Shown one piece after another: positions 22,609-34,819 of a stretch of 64,000 bases of DNA. Within the stretch, counting starts at the first letter, position 1, and each line of letters opens with the position of its first letter. This stretch comes from Leptidea sinapis (Eukaryota > Arthropoda > Insecta > Lepidoptera > Pieridae), in assembly GCF_905404315.1 (NCBI RefSeq), contig NC_066294.1:8147501-8211500 (forward strand), written 5' to 3'. Below the pieces are notes generated by a model. It saw nothing but the letters and a program-made list of their open reading frames with translations. It did not search any database and was not told the origin of the DNA. The position numbers and the translations under genes were made by a program.

Positions 22609-23151
22609 CTAACTGACCCAGCAAACGTTGTATTGCCATATAAAGTAATTAAAAAATAATTAATACACTAGCTACGGCGCCCTTCAAACCGAAACACAGT
22701 AATGCTTACACATTACTGCTACTCAGAAGAAATAGGCGCCGTTGTGGAATCTAGCAGGTATCCTGTGCAAAGGAGCCTCCCACTGGTTATAAATATATCG
22801 TACTACAGTTATTGTATTCAATTGCCATCTTGCAACCCTATAGCGGTTTTGTGGACGGAACAGAATAATATAAAAATCGCGATACAAAAATAATTGTACA
22901 TGGTAGAAGGGCGTGAATTTGAAGTTGCATGTTTTTTAATGTTGAATCATAATAAAATAAAAATAAAATACATTGTCAAAAAATGAAAAATATATATTTA
23001 AGGGAGAGTCACACTTATCATTTCATTGGGTATTAAAAATAGATATTGGCCGATTCTCAGACTTACCCGATATGCACACAAAATTACATACAAATCGGGT
23101 TCGGAGGAGTTTGGTAACATACACCGGAACACGAGAATTTTATTTATTAGA
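22609..23151 (-). mobile_element. Helitron interrupted by a GGCTCC repeat
   Basis: The minus strand starts TCTAATAAATAAAATTCTCG and ends TTTGCTGGGTCAGTTAG, with CTAG mutated to TTAG; flanks A22608 and T23152. The matching element at 39076-39489 lacks the 22666-22786 insert. Confidence 0.8.
22666..22786 (-). repeat. GGCTCC repeat, partial, inside a Helitron
   Basis: Covers CACTAGCTACGGCGCCC to GCCTCCCACTGGT, nested in the Helitron. Confidence 0.8.
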
Positions 23152-23171
23152 TGAAACCAATTATACTCCAT

Positions 23172-24385
23172 AGTAATTATCAGCTAATAAATGTCTGTTG
23201 AGTTCGTTAGTATATAACTTTGTATACTAGCTATTATCCGTGACTTCAATTGTATTTATCAGTATAACCATATTGGTTGGTGATAAAATTATGCCATATG
23301 AATTTACAAAGCAATCATAGATCTGTTAGAAGTTAGTTAGTTAGTTAGAGAATCATTGGCTGTTAGAATAAGTCCTGTTTTTATCAAGCTTGTTTGTTCA
23401 GCGTGTTTTGTTGCGCTGTAGTTATTGTATCTCTTAATCACGCATGCCACGTCCACATCCAGTATACTCAATTGATAAATAGTATTTTTGTATATTTTAC
23501 TACTTTGCAATCCATACAATTGTATGCATTCCATGCAATTGTTGTCAGTTTTGTGGACTAAATATAAAAATATATACCTCTCATCGTTATGGCAGCGTTG
23601 GTAAAAAACTATTTCATTCGAATGTTTTTCTTACCTCTGACTTACAATCCAAAAACCACCTTTTACCTTTATTACCACAAAATAACTTTTAATTTTTCTT
23701 AACATAATAGATGGAACTCGCAAATAACTTTCTATTAGTAATAGAATTATCAAAATCAATTGAGTAGAACCTGAGATTTCCCCCTATAACCGTAGCACCT
23801 CACAAACATTACCTCATTTTTAATATTAAGTGTAAATCAAATCAAAATCACTTTATTCATTATCATGTAAGTCACGGAAATTACACGTAAATTAAGGCGC
23901 TATAGTCCTAAAAAGTAACATTTTTGAAAATCTACTTAAAATACTTCTACAAATACTATGGTTCCAATTTTTTGACATGTTTATCTTTATTTCTTTATCT
24001 AAATTATCGCAGTTTCGAAAACACGATTACGAAAAAAATCTCGATAGATATATTTTTTGAAAAATAGTCTTTTTTATTTAAATTGTTTTATATTATCATA
24101 AAACTATGATAAACACAAAACTTATTTTATTCGATAGTATTTATAAATTTTCCTTGTCGGTTTTATCAATACGCTTTGTGAATTATTTTATATTATTTTT
24201 TTTTGTAATAAACCAAAACAAAAGTTATTGAGTACAGTTGCTGCATCATCCACACACACCGTAAATAAATAAAGGTATTCTGTGAGCATTTTATAAGCGA
24301 TTATATAAAAAATATATTTAATGACTTTTAAGAATCTGAAAGCCTATGGCTGCATATTAACCTAGTGTAGTTATTAAATAAATAT
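23172..24385. other. Mostly unassigned AT-rich DNA
   Basis: A short (AGTT)n run lies at 23330-23348. 23838-23910 (AATCAAATCAAAATCACTTT) resembles a common lepidopteran LINE 3' tail. No gene seen. Confidence 0.4.
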
Positions 24386-24745
24386 CTGGACGACCGAGCC
24401 TTTCTCGGATTTTTAATAATGTACAATACTTGAACAAAAAAAAAACTAATAGGACATCTGGTTTCGAACCGGGGTCTTCTGCTTTCCCGATCCCAATGTC
24501 CCATCTGAGCTTTTACAGTCTTGTATATAGTGGCGAAATTTACCTTTGTATTCTAATATTATTGTAGCTGTTTCTCATTAAAACACGGCTAAAACTACAT
24601 TTTTTAAAATTGAAACCTAGCTAAATAGATTTCATGCCCCCGAAACATCCTGTATACTAGATTTCATTAAAATCGTTGGAGCCGTTTCCGAGATTCAGAT
24701 TATATCTTATATACAAGTATTGCTCGTTTAAAGGTATAAGATTAG
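24386..24745. repeat. GACGACCG repeat, copy 1
   Basis: Shares GGACGACCG, TCGGATTTTTAA, ACTAATAGGACATCTGG, GAGCTTTTACAGTCTTGTAT and TTTCCGAGATTCAGATTAT with 43265-43790. Contains a B-box-like GGTTTCGAACCGG. Unclassified. Confidence 0.7.
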
Positions 24746-25435
24746 ATATGAACCAAGTTCAGCAAACGTCAAAATTTGAATGTCAGAAGACGAGTAATTC
24801 ACAGATAAGCAAGCATTACTCGGACGTGCATAAACAGTTCCGGCTGACTGCCTTTCGGAATGCAAACATTGTCTAATGCTATGCACCTAGATAGTGAACA
24901 TTTAGCGGTAGCGTTGAGTGAGATTCCGAGAAAGCATTTAGGTTCTATCATCTCGGACTAGTCGTATCTAAACGCACAGCACCCAAATAGCAAGACGTCT
25001 GCAAGCGTTAAGTTTATTGTCATGAATACTGTATAATCGACGAATGGCCTCATATATATATATCGTGTAATTGTTATGTATGTTCTGTAGCTATTACAGA
25101 TATCAAAAAACTTTATACTTACTGATATTGAAAGTACGATTCTTAATCAGTAAAATAGTATCAATAACCTTTCAAAAATCGAACAATATGTATCCAAAAT
25201 ATTGATATTAAACATTCCTTATATTTAGTATGAGACAGGTGGCACGGTAGACGTTGCTCTGTTCATAATAAAAAAAAAACGAAATAATTTAAACAAAGGA
25301 ATAAAAACTTTTTTCTGATGATCCATATACTTTGTATGAATGTAAAATTTTATAAAACTGACTGACTTCTACTTGAAATGTAAATCACAATGGTTGCTGA
25401 GACATCGTGATGAGTAAATAGGTGTTAATCTCTTG
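24746..25435. other. Unassigned AT-rich DNA
   Basis: No gene, RNA or in-window repeat recognised. Confidence 0.5.
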
Positions 25436-26235
25436 TATATGTACGTAGTCAAGAAGGTCGATCAGAGGAAACGAGAACGAAGATAGTTCGGTACTCGTCT
25501 TAGCTCGGTGTAATCGGCGTGCGGTGTGAGCGAGGTCGAGAGCGGCCGGGGAGCAGTCAGTGAAGAAACATCTATCGAGTGAGGCGGTTGTGTCGCACGA
25601 TCATGCCGGAAACACTACTTAGTCTGGACTAACGCTCACACGTGGAACCCTCTTCTGGTGTCATGGATATCTTTTGATATTTTTCATGACACAGTGACAA
25701 GTCTGAAAAAAAAAACTAACCGCACATTTCTGTTCGTAAATAATAATAATATGTAAGTTGATATTCATATAAAATATTTCTTCGTTATACTATATCTATT
25801 ATTTTTATAAATTTGCTTAAAATCCTTGTTAAATTTGTAGGTCGAACTGTATTTTGTATTTAGAGTGGTGTATGCACCAGTAACTGGTATTCATAACTGA
25901 TTATGTTCCTATTAGACCATAATAATTCTTATTGTTTTGTATGTAATGCTGTTGGAGTGTCAACAAATAAATAAATAAATATCTTCACGCCTGGACAGCG
26001 CCCAGTGAATTTACGGCGATCACCTACGGTACCATCAACCAGCCGTCATCACCATCTCGCCGCGTTCCACTGTCATCTGTGATGTCACCGCACTCCTACT
26101 AGCTGTTGCTACTAGCTTAGTTACAATTGTGACCGGCCCCTCTAACTCACGACCTTCCTCCTAAATTCCTTATAAATCCTCGTGTTGACCTGTGGGTTTA
26201 ATTTCACTACTATCACTTAACCCACCACGTCACAA
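25436..26235. other. Two GC-richer blocks, possible LTR remnants
   Basis: 25440-25700 (AGAGCGGCCGGGGAGCAGTC) and 25990-26220 (CGCCTGGACAGCGCCCAGTG) stand out by G+C. They flank an AT-rich part ending in AATAAATAAATAAAT. They could be parts of an LTR, but no polyprotein, primer site or paired LTR is visible. 26236-26829 shows nothing. Confidence 0.25.
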
Positions 26236-26829
26236 TATAAAGATGAAATAAAATTCGCATGTTATATTGTATGCAATAGGTTAGTTAATAATACGATGCA
26301 TGATTATCAAACACAGTGGGATTGTGAATACTAATAATCCAAGGTGTGTAGGGACAAAGAGACGTCAGAGAGGGCCACGTCACTAGTTTAGCCAGCGCTT
26401 AACACATCGAGACCTCAGCTTTGGGTATGACTATTGTGAATCCAATTTGAATTATCTCAAAACTGGATAAAGGGTACATAATATATATAAATAGAAACAC
26501 GCTGTGTATTTAAGACCAAATGACAGAATTGAACACGTCATCAACAAACCTCGCCATGTTGTTAAAACGAAATGGGACGATTTGTGTGTTCTTTATTGAT
26601 AGAAAGAAAGAATTTTATTTATTCAATTAAATTAATGACAAAGTTTTTATCACGACTTCTGAAAAGTTGAGCTGTTGTGTGTTAAATTACTAGTGTATTT
26701 TTTTTTTCAATAAGTTATTGATAATACGATGTATGGCGTATTAAAAAAAAACTGCATACTAGATCTCGTTCAAACAAATTGTCGGTGGAAGTTTTTCGAT
26801 ATTATATATATTTTAATATATGAACAGAA

Positions 26830-27483
26830 CAGAGCGTGCTCGTCTTTTGGCCGTGACATAAAATGAGTCGGGCTTTTGGTTACAAGCCTTGCCTTCTGCG
26901 CCGTTTGGAACGCTACTTGACAATATGACGTTGTCATAATAAAACTGAATGAACCACATCAATGTAGATGTGGCGTTCATGTAGATGCTCTTGGACGTCA
27001 CGGGTTATACTGCCTAAAATTAGTCGTCACGCCAGCATTAATGAAGTCATCTGCAGGGCATTTGCCGCTCTTAATATACCAGCTGTTTTAGAGTCAAATG
27101 GTATTACCCGCCGCGATGGCAAGCGTCCTGATGGAATGACGCTGGTGACTTGGGCACGGAGAATGGCGCTGGTGTGGGACGCGACTTGCGTCGACACTCT
27201 GGCTCCTTCTCATGTCCAAGTTACGTCAGTTGATGCTGGGGCTACTGCTTCGACTGCCGAAGACAGCAAGCGTCGCAAATATGTTGGTCTCAGTGAGTCA
27301 TACATCTTTGTGCCGTTTGGTGTCGAGACACTTGGGCTGTGGGGCCCAGAGGCGCGGAGAATGTTCAAAATACTATCTTCGCGCCTCAACAAGGCTACTG
27401 AAAACCCAAGCGCTATCCAACGCGGAAATGCTGCCAGTATTCTTGGTACACTTCCACGTAATGATAGTTTTAATTTTATGTAG
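26830..27483 (+). pseudogene. Retrotransposon C-terminus, restriction-like endonuclease module
   Basis: Three signatures occur in order on the plus strand: a Cys/His cluster CRCGVHVDALGRHGLYC (CxC, H, C), then SRHASIN, then RPDGMTLVTWARRMALVWDA with a following TCVDT. This order (Cys-His knuckle, R/K-H-N, PD...D) is that of the restriction-enzyme-like endonuclease of R2/R4/NeSL-type non-LTR retrotransposons. Upstream, 26838-26935 reads RARLLAVT, a stop, then GFWLQALPSAPFGTLLD, ahead of a deletion. The ORF from 26968 ends IQRGNAASILGTLP and a stop at 27481. The reverse transcriptase is missing, so it is a relic. Confidence 0.65.
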
Positions 27484-27539
27484 TCATAGTATTGTAAATA
27501 TAGTTATAAGATTTGTTTTCATCTACATACCAAGTTTCA

Positions 27540-27660
27540 ACAGTATAGTTCTTTTAGTTTCGGAAAAAAGTGGCTGTGACATACGGACGGACAGTCAGAC
27601 AGGCCTGACGAATCTATAAGGGTTCCGTTTCTTGCAAATTGGCTAAGAACCCTAAAAACA
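27540..27660 (+). repeat. Retrotransposon 3' tail
   Basis: Contains TGACATACGGACGGACAGTC and TCTATAAGGGTTCCG, ending AAGAACCCTAAAAA. A tail of this type is frequent in insect genomes and may belong to the preceding relic. Confidence 0.45.
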
Positions 27661-27751
27661 AAGACGGTGGGATTTTTTCTCTTTTATAGGTCCACAGAAA
27701 AGTACGCGATCATATCTTAAGGATAAATTACTAATCCTTAAAAAAATTATA

Positions 27752-28029
27752 TCTTAATATAATATATAAATCCAATGACCTGATGTTTGTTTCCAGTAAA
27801 CTGCTAAACTAATTAACGGATTTTAATAGAAATTACTTCATGCAGTGCAGTTTAGCCAACCTTGAGAGATAGGATAGTTTTATTTCGTTTTGTTTGGACA
27901 TATTTTCTATGCGAGAATTTATTGACGCACGGTTTGATACTTCTGCTGTGAAACAATTTCATTATAATAACATATAAAATAAAAAACAGTATTTTTTAAG
28001 TACAGAACAACGTCTGTCAGGTAAGCTAG
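27752..28029 (+). mobile_element. Non-autonomous Helitron
   Basis: Begins TCTTAATATAATATATAAAT, contains TTATTGACGCACGGTTTGA, ends GTCAGGTAAGCTAG; flanks A27751 and T28030. Same subfamily as 38137-38469. Confidence 0.85.
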
Positions 28030-28083
28030 TATATAATATAACATTATAAAGGCTTTCGGTATTCAGTAGTCTTAACAGTGGGA

Positions 28084-28372
28084 GTGGGAGGCTCCATCGC
28101 ACAGGATGCCGCCTAGATTATGGGTTCCACAACGGCGCCTATTCCTGCCGTTAAGCCGTTATATATAACTTTACTGTGTTTCGGTCTGTAGGTTGCAAAT
28201 GAGACTTAACATCTTATGTCTCAAGGCGACGAGCGCAATTGTAGTGCCACTCAGAATTATTGGGCTTTTCAAGAATCCCGAGTGGCACTGCATTGTAATG
28301 GGCAGGGCGTATCAGTCACCATCAGCTGAACATCCTGCTCGTCTCGTCCCGTATTTTCATTAAAAAAATAAG
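28084..28372 (+). repeat. GGCTCC repeat
   Basis: Forward copy from GTGGGAGGCTCC to TCGTCCCGTATTTTCATT plus an A run. A good representative of the family's orientation. Confidence 0.9.
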
Positions 28373-28755
28373 TAGTTAGTTACCGTTTCATGCTAATTGC
28401 GATAGCTCTTTATACCTCAGCAGAGGGCAAAAAGTCATCGAAAAAAATTGGACATATATACTGAAATGAAGGCTGTGATCCATAGAGCGTACTTAGACTT
28501 TGTTCAGCATTTACTTACATAAGTCTTAGCTAAGTGTAAGCTTAGAATAATATTTGATTTGGTTTTATTGTCATTTGGCAGCTGAAATTATATTGAGATT
28601 AAGGTAAGACAGTTCAATGCAAAACTCAAGTTCGCGTTTTATCACACTCAGCTAAGTTTTACATAAGTAAAGACTTTTATATGATTGTTCATTGAGTTTT
28701 CTCATTTTTGCGCCAATACATTGTACAATATTTTGCGATATTAAAATGTAGTGGG

Positions 28756-29003
28756 GTGATAAAGAGAACCGAATCGCTGTGATTGCATTACACAAAGTAG
28801 GTATGGATTTTTAAAACTCTCCATACGCGTGGTATTACTTAAATGTCTGTGTACCGGGCTATTAATAGGTACAATGAGACCTCCTCTGTTTGTAACAGAA
28901 AAAGATCTGGCCGTCCACGTAGTGTTCTTACGGAAATGGTGGTCAAAGCAGTAAGGGAAAGAATTCGAAGAAATCCTGTCCGAATCTGTCTCTGTAACTC
29001 TTA
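28756..29003 (+). pseudogene. Tc1/mariner-type transposase, N-terminal fragment
   Basis: One frame reads IAVIALHKVGMDF, a stop, then KTLHTRGIT, a stop, MSVYRAINRYNETSS and NRKRSGRPRSVLTEMVVKAV. The GRPR motif between two helix-turn-helix parts is characteristic of Tc1/mariner transposases. The catalytic domain is gone. 28373-28755 has no recognised gene. Confidence 0.7.
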
Positions 29004-31020
29004 GCCTGAATGTAAATAAACTTTGAAAAAAAATGTTTGAGTTTTTATATAACATGCGAACAAACTTTTTCTCCAGCATAATATTTTGAAATATTTTCTA
29101 TGACATTTTCAACGATACTCTCGGGTGTAGTGATAATGGTAATCATTAAGGCGACGATATGTCGACGTTCCACGTTCACACACTTAACGATGCTGTTCAT
29201 TAAAACAACTACGTTCACTCTAGTACGTAACTTGAGCAATTAGAATGTTCAATTAAATAAAATGACAATTATTTGGTAAAGTACATTGTTGGTTTCATTG
29301 TTTGTTGGTTGGTTTGACAAACCGGTTAGAACCGAATTTATAACGATTAATAAGGCACCTAAACAAGGGCTATCAAATATATGAATAAGCTCATCAAATA
29401 TAATAGTCCGGTCAATTTACACCAAAAAATGAGAATGAAGTTACATAAAGTCCCAACAAGCTGAAAATCAGTGAAATTGTTCAAATTATCTATAAAAAAT
29501 GTATCAATACTTTTTTTCTTACAAGCCACCGTTTCTGAGATATAACGATTCAACAAGTTATAATTTTATGATCTACAATTTTTGTCTGAGGTACTTTTGT
29601 GATAAAACTTACCGTTTTGCTGAAAATCGCGAAAAACTCTCTGTTTCTGACCTTTGACCTTGAATAAAATTTTTTCCATACACGGAAATGATGAAGAACT
29701 TTTAAACATTGTTTATAATTATGTTTTGAACTTGACTATAAGAATTATATGAAAATAATACTACCAACTGAAATCGAAAAAATTTATATGATGTATGAGA
29801 AGCTTTATCCAAAAAGTTTGAAGCAAATATACCACCTTTACCAGCTTTTTTTTTATTGTATATGTGTCAAACTTATTACTAAGAGCCACTGACCTCTACT
29901 ATATACCACTGGACTGGCGGCTATCAATATACTTTTGTGCATGTTTGATTTTCGCCATTTTGGCGCTGTTGGCCATGTAGCGAGAGTCTACGGTATGTTT
30001 CAAGCTGCAATGGGGTCGCGAAATAAATAATATTGAGAAACACTGATTTAGGCTAATAATTATACATTTTTAATTGCAATAAATGCTTGTCATAATTTAT
30101 AGAATATTCGCACTAACAGTTGTTAAGATAGAGCTGAATCTAACGTCGCATCCATTCCATTGTTTCTGTAAAGTAATAAAAGGAAATTAAACCGTGAATA
30201 ATAATAATACTTCGAACAAACTCCGCATCTCATTCCCTTAACGATACTGAGCCGAGACATTGTGCAATTCAAAACAAATGCTATGTATTCGTAACTAAAT
30301 TGGTTTATTTCCTAGCGACGATGTACTTCATGTTTCTGTCGCCAGTTCTTAGCTATGCTAAATGTAGTGTATTAGGGAAATACGGCAATTTCTGTGACCC
30401 GTACCCTATATTACGCGCAATCTGAAACCGGTGAAATTATGAGCAACACCTCATTTCGTGTTTAGCAGCAGTAACCCTCGCAATGTTAGCGGTTATGACT
30501 TGTAACGGACGCAGCCATTCTGTTCGTGAAGCTAAACAATAATTGATATGTTAAATATTTTTAATGTCACGAGGTAACGAAATAAATTTTGGCTCGTAAC
30601 TTTCACTTCAAGATTTGAACGAAATATTTTTCGTATTGGTGTTTTTTGTTTTTTTCTTGCCTAATTACTTTTACTTTGAAATATTAATGTGTATTTCTAT
30701 TATTGAAATGAGTTTATCGTCTAATAATTCGTTAAATATGACATTTTGCTTAAAGCTATCTCCCGCAGCTTGCCTTTTGTACAACGCGGCCACATTATCT
30801 CCTGATCTCGCTAAAATTATATTATATTATGCGGGAATGTGAAGCCCCCCCTTCCCCTTTCGCCACCTCGTGGTTGTCGTATTGCGTCAGTACGGCTTGC
30901 AGTTTCATTACCGTTAGGTACATGTCGTGATGTTCTTGTGCTATCACTGCTTGGTTTTTAAAGGTTTCCTTGTTACGTTTTGACTTGTGTTTTTATAGTT
31001 CTGTAGTTTATGTTGTTGTA
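29004..31020. other. Unassigned DNA, possible hAT-type end near 30048
   Basis: Mostly AT-rich without credible genes. TATTGAGAAACACTG at about 30033-30047 looks like a hAT-type terminal repeat; a matching left end near 29890 is too degraded to fix. 30845-30890 is C-rich. Confidence 0.35.
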
Positions 31021-31146
31021 AATCATAGCCCTGTGCTTCCCCGGGGCGCAAAAAGAATAGGGGAGTCCCAGGCCCAAGTAAGGGGCGAATAAGGGCTTTT
31101 TAGTTTGATTTATATCATTAATGTCTGCATAGCAACGTATTTTGGT

Positions 31147-31965
31147 AACCTCCAACATACATTGCTATGCAGACGACAGCACTGGTGATGCCGGCTACAC
31201 GGGCCATGCAGGTCTCTCTCGGAAAATCGTCGACCAGTGCTGGGAGAAACTTGTGTTTCCTATCGAGTCCTCTCTCGAGAAGGTCGCGGAATGGAACCTC
31301 GAGCGATTGCCAATTCCGTGGTCATCTGGAGGGCTTAGTCAAATTGGCTTCGAAGAAGCTGGGCGTCATAAATAGAGCACGGCAATACTTGAAGCGGGCC
31401 CACATTCTAGCGCTCTACAAAGCGCAGGTCCGGCCACACATGGAGTATTACGGTCATCTCTGGTCTGGCGCACTCCAGTATCAGATCGATCTATTTGGCC
31501 GTGTGCAACGAATTGTCGGGGACCCAGTGAAAAACGGCTGGATCACTTGTCGTTGCGTAGAGACGTCGCTTCATTATGCGTCTTCTACCGCTTTTATCAC
31601 GGGGAGTTTAATGAAGAGCTATTTCACCTGATTCCTGCCGCTGCATTACACCTTCGCACGACACGCCACATATTAGGATACCATCCCCACATTCTAGATG
31701 TGTGGTGGTCCTTTACTGTGCGCTTTTCAAGGACCTTTCGTCCACCACTACAAAGCTGTGGCTGAGCTTCCATGTGCGGTGTTTCCCGGATGATACGACA
31801 TGGGTACCTTCAAAAAAAGCATTGCCGGCCTTTAAGTAAGGTTTACGTCCTTAAAGGCCGGCGACGCTCCTGTGATTCCTTTGGTGTTGCAAGAGAATGT
31901 GGGCGGCGGTGATCACACCAGGTGACCCGTATGCTCGTTTGTCTATTCCTTGTTAGTCTATTTTG
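31147..31965 (+). pseudogene. LINE reverse transcriptase from YADD to 3' tail
   Basis: Reference copy in this window. It starts at the catalytic IHCYADDSTGDAGYTGHAGL (two Asp of the polymerase site) and continues, with frameshifts, through LASKKLGVINRARQYLK, ILALYKAQVRPHMEYYGHLW, the coding end with DMGTF and the tail GGTGATCACACCAGGTGACC to about 31950. Jockey/CR1-type non-LTR retrotransposon by general resemblance. The 5' two thirds are missing and several frameshifts kill it. Confidence 0.8.
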
Positions 31966-32416
31966 TTTTACAAGCTCTTGTGTATCTCTGTACTAAGTTT
32001 CATCAAAATCGGTTCAGTGGTTTGGGCATGAATTCTTTAATTTGGGGACCCCTCGTAATTTAGAATCAAGTGTAATGTAAATAAATATAAAATATCTTTA
32101 ATAAATAATATTATATCTTTTTAAAATAAATAGTTCTTCTTGAACAGTATTGAAGTCATGTAAATTGAGCATGTTATGTAAAGAATTAAAGAGAGTTGGA
32201 CTAGAAACCGACAAATAAATTTACAATTCCGTATGTGAGTTGAACGGCACTGGACAAATGCTAAAACTCTTTCCCTAACTTGCTGTACTGAATTTAAATG
32301 TAGCAAACAAACTAGTACTAGAGTATACGTAGGTATGTGAACATTTTGTCGCTTTCGTTGTGTTTATTTAACATTTTCATAAACGCTGCATTTATTTTAT
32401 ATATTATATATACTTA
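31966..32416. other. Unassigned AT-rich DNA
   Basis: No gene. The phrase AAGTTTCATCAAAATCGGTT near 32000 is typical of TE tails. Confidence 0.4.
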
Positions 32417-32580
32417 CTAGCTGATCCGACAGATAGCGTTCTGTCAATAGATCAAAAATGTAAGTATTCGGAAATAACATAGTCTTAAGCGATCTGAAAT
32501 GTGTAAAAATGTATTTCTGAATGATTTTATAATATGTAGTACCTAATAGAATGACAAGGATTAATATTGTATTTGTGTAA
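32417..32580 (-). mobile_element. Helitron 3' end fragment
   Basis: The minus strand ends TCTGTCGGATCAGCTAG before T (complement of A32416). The inner part, GTAAGTATTCGGAAATAA, is shared with 51066-51160. The 5' limit is unknown. 32581-33003 is unassigned. Confidence 0.6.
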
Positions 32581-33003
32581 ACAGCTTTTTTTTATCCAAC
32601 TTTATAAAGTATTAAGATGGATTTGGTATGTTATTCTTAATAGATAGACATATGCAAACACTGACCTTTCTGTAGACCTATATAAGATGCACAACTCCAC
32701 TATAAATTATTTTGTTATATCTCAAAGGTAAACCCTTTTCAGCGTTTTCGTTCAAAGCTCCCAGACGGCTTATTTTTTCCGACATCTCCAATAAATTTCT
32801 TTACTACATACAAAAATGTATACAAAAACTTAACAAAATTAAATACTAAAACCTTCCTCGAGAACCACGCTCCAATTTGACCCCCAGAAGTCTTAAGTTT
32901 GCAGGTATAAAAAACCCCATTTGTTGTATCACCGCTCTTCGACAACACCTTCCTTAAAGCCTCGCCCACGTATCTGAATACTGGGTCTCAAATCTCGAAC
33001 AAA

Positions 33004-33200
33004 GCCAAATTGGCTTCGAAGAAGCTGGGCATCATAAATAGAGCACGGCAACATTTCAACCCGGCCCACATTCTAGCGCTCTTCAAAGCGCAAGTCCAGC
33101 CACATATTATGACGCACCCCAGTATCAGCTCGAACCATTTAAATCCGATCGCAGAGCTGCCTAAATTGGCGGAGACCCAGTGCTCTGTGATCGGCTCCTG
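33004..33200 (+). pseudogene. LINE fragment
   Basis: Matches 31345-31480 of the reference LINE (KKLGIINRARQHFNPAHILA), truncated on both sides. Confidence 0.75.
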
Positions 33201-34199
33201 GCGTAGTTTCATTGTAAGTATCTGAAGAGAGCTCGGATGAGATAAATCTCCATGCGAAGAAAACGGGCGTCAAGTCGCAACTATGTTGTTGCGTTTCGTT
33301 TGGTCAGTGAGAGTCCTGTAAAGGTAAGTAAAGGGGACTCCTTTTACCTCAGTCACAGTCCCGTAGGTCTACCCCTTTTTCTCCACCAGAGCCCCGTAGG
33401 TCTATTCCGCTTCCCTTCCCACACCATTTCCTGAAAGCCTAGTAATGCATCAGCAAAATCTTTATTTACATTGAAATAATAATTCAAGCCTCGGTCAAAG
33501 GCTAGAAGCAAGAATTCATTAACATTATGTATTTTTTTAAATTATGAATTATTAACATTTAAAAAAACTCACTTGATTGTAATAATAAATATATTAATTA
33601 ATATAATAGGATTTAACTTTTCTTTAACATAATCATGTCTAAGATGTATATCATCTCAATCGGGAAAACAATATCACTAAAACTGAAAGTGGCTTAATAC
33701 ATAGTTCTGTTTTTGTCAGTTACGAGTTCTTGCAGTAAACCGACGAAATTATGTAATTATACAAGGTTTTTTTTTATTCTAGTTAGACAAATTGCCAAAA
33801 ATAGCAAAAAAATCTAACAATGCTCCTAGCTCTTCAGCAATACGTGATTGCTAAGTTGATAACACGGCTTTAATTAATGTATATATATATATTTATGTAT
33901 CTGTTAATTATTCCTAAAGTTAATTATTATTAAGTTTTATTTCAATCGCGCGCAAAGATATTATTTTAAAGATCAAAATGTATAGCAGCTGTTCCAAGTA
34001 CAATAATTTTGTCATGATTTCTTTTTCACTATATTGTTTCATCTGATTGCATCCAGTCAGTTCTAGGAGGTACTTAATTCAAACCCTGTATTTGATTGAT
34101 TTCGAACATGCGAAACTGGCACAATCAAATACCACGTCCTGTCCTACTGCGTGATGTGGAATTGATTTGAATGTCGTCAATCCCCGCCACACTCCAATT
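33201..34199. other. Unassigned DNA
   Basis: No gene or in-window repeat recognised. 33290-33430 is slightly pyrimidine-rich. Confidence 0.4.
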
Positions 34200-34445
34200 G
34201 ATGATTCACTAACATATCAACGACGTTTATTGAAGTGAAAATTTTTAGTACGGGAAAACCTTATGAGTTTGCGTCATCGATATACTCATGACTGGTGCAC
34301 GCGATAAATAATAAAAAAAATATAAATATGTACAGTTAGACTCATTTTGGATGGGTGAAATCTCGTGAGTTCGCGACACCGAAATGCTTATAGCAGTATA
34401 TCTGTAGCTATACAGCTGACGTATTGTGCAACATTAGTACTGTGT
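34200..34445 (-). repeat. Dimeric repeat, copy 1
   Basis: Its reverse complement matches 61610-61860 (GCACAATACGTCAGCTGTAT, AGCATTTCGGT, GAGATTTCACCCAT). Each copy holds two related subunits, one with GTCGCGAACTCACGAGATTT and one with GATGACGCAAACTCATAAGG. Confidence 0.7.
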
Positions 34446-34819
34446 ATATCTTATAAGTGAAATTGAATGAATTTAGTGAAAAGTTCAATGTGTATCTACT
34501 GTGCATTGTTGAAATAGTGTTCTTGTTTCATTAGTATATTATTGAAAATAAGTATTCATAATAATTTAACTGTTATTAAACATTATGAATTTTCAAATAT
34601 TAATTTTAAAAATTTTAAGTTTTCAGTTATATCGGCAGTCTCTACTACTGCCACTTCTTTTATTTAGTATGAAGACTTCAATAATTGAAGTTGGAAACTA
34701 AACTGATGCTTGGTGAACCTCGGTTGAAGCTGACCATATTATCATCAAGAATACACGAGATATATTAGAAGAGTTCAAAATTTATGATTGTACTGAATAT
34801 GGATAGTTAATATATATAA

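Noticed and set aside
24460..24520. tRNA gene suggested by a GGTTTCGAACCGG word
   Set aside because: No acceptor or anticodon stem can be formed; the word belongs to the GACGACCG repeat, and the copy at 43580 has lost it.
25436..26235. Complete LTR retrotransposon
   Set aside because: No paired LTRs, primer-binding site, or gag/pol frame; listed only as GC-richer blocks.
26968..27483. 171-codon ORF as a host gene
   Set aside because: Its motifs are those of a retrotransposon endonuclease, and the same reading continues upstream with a stop and a deletion.
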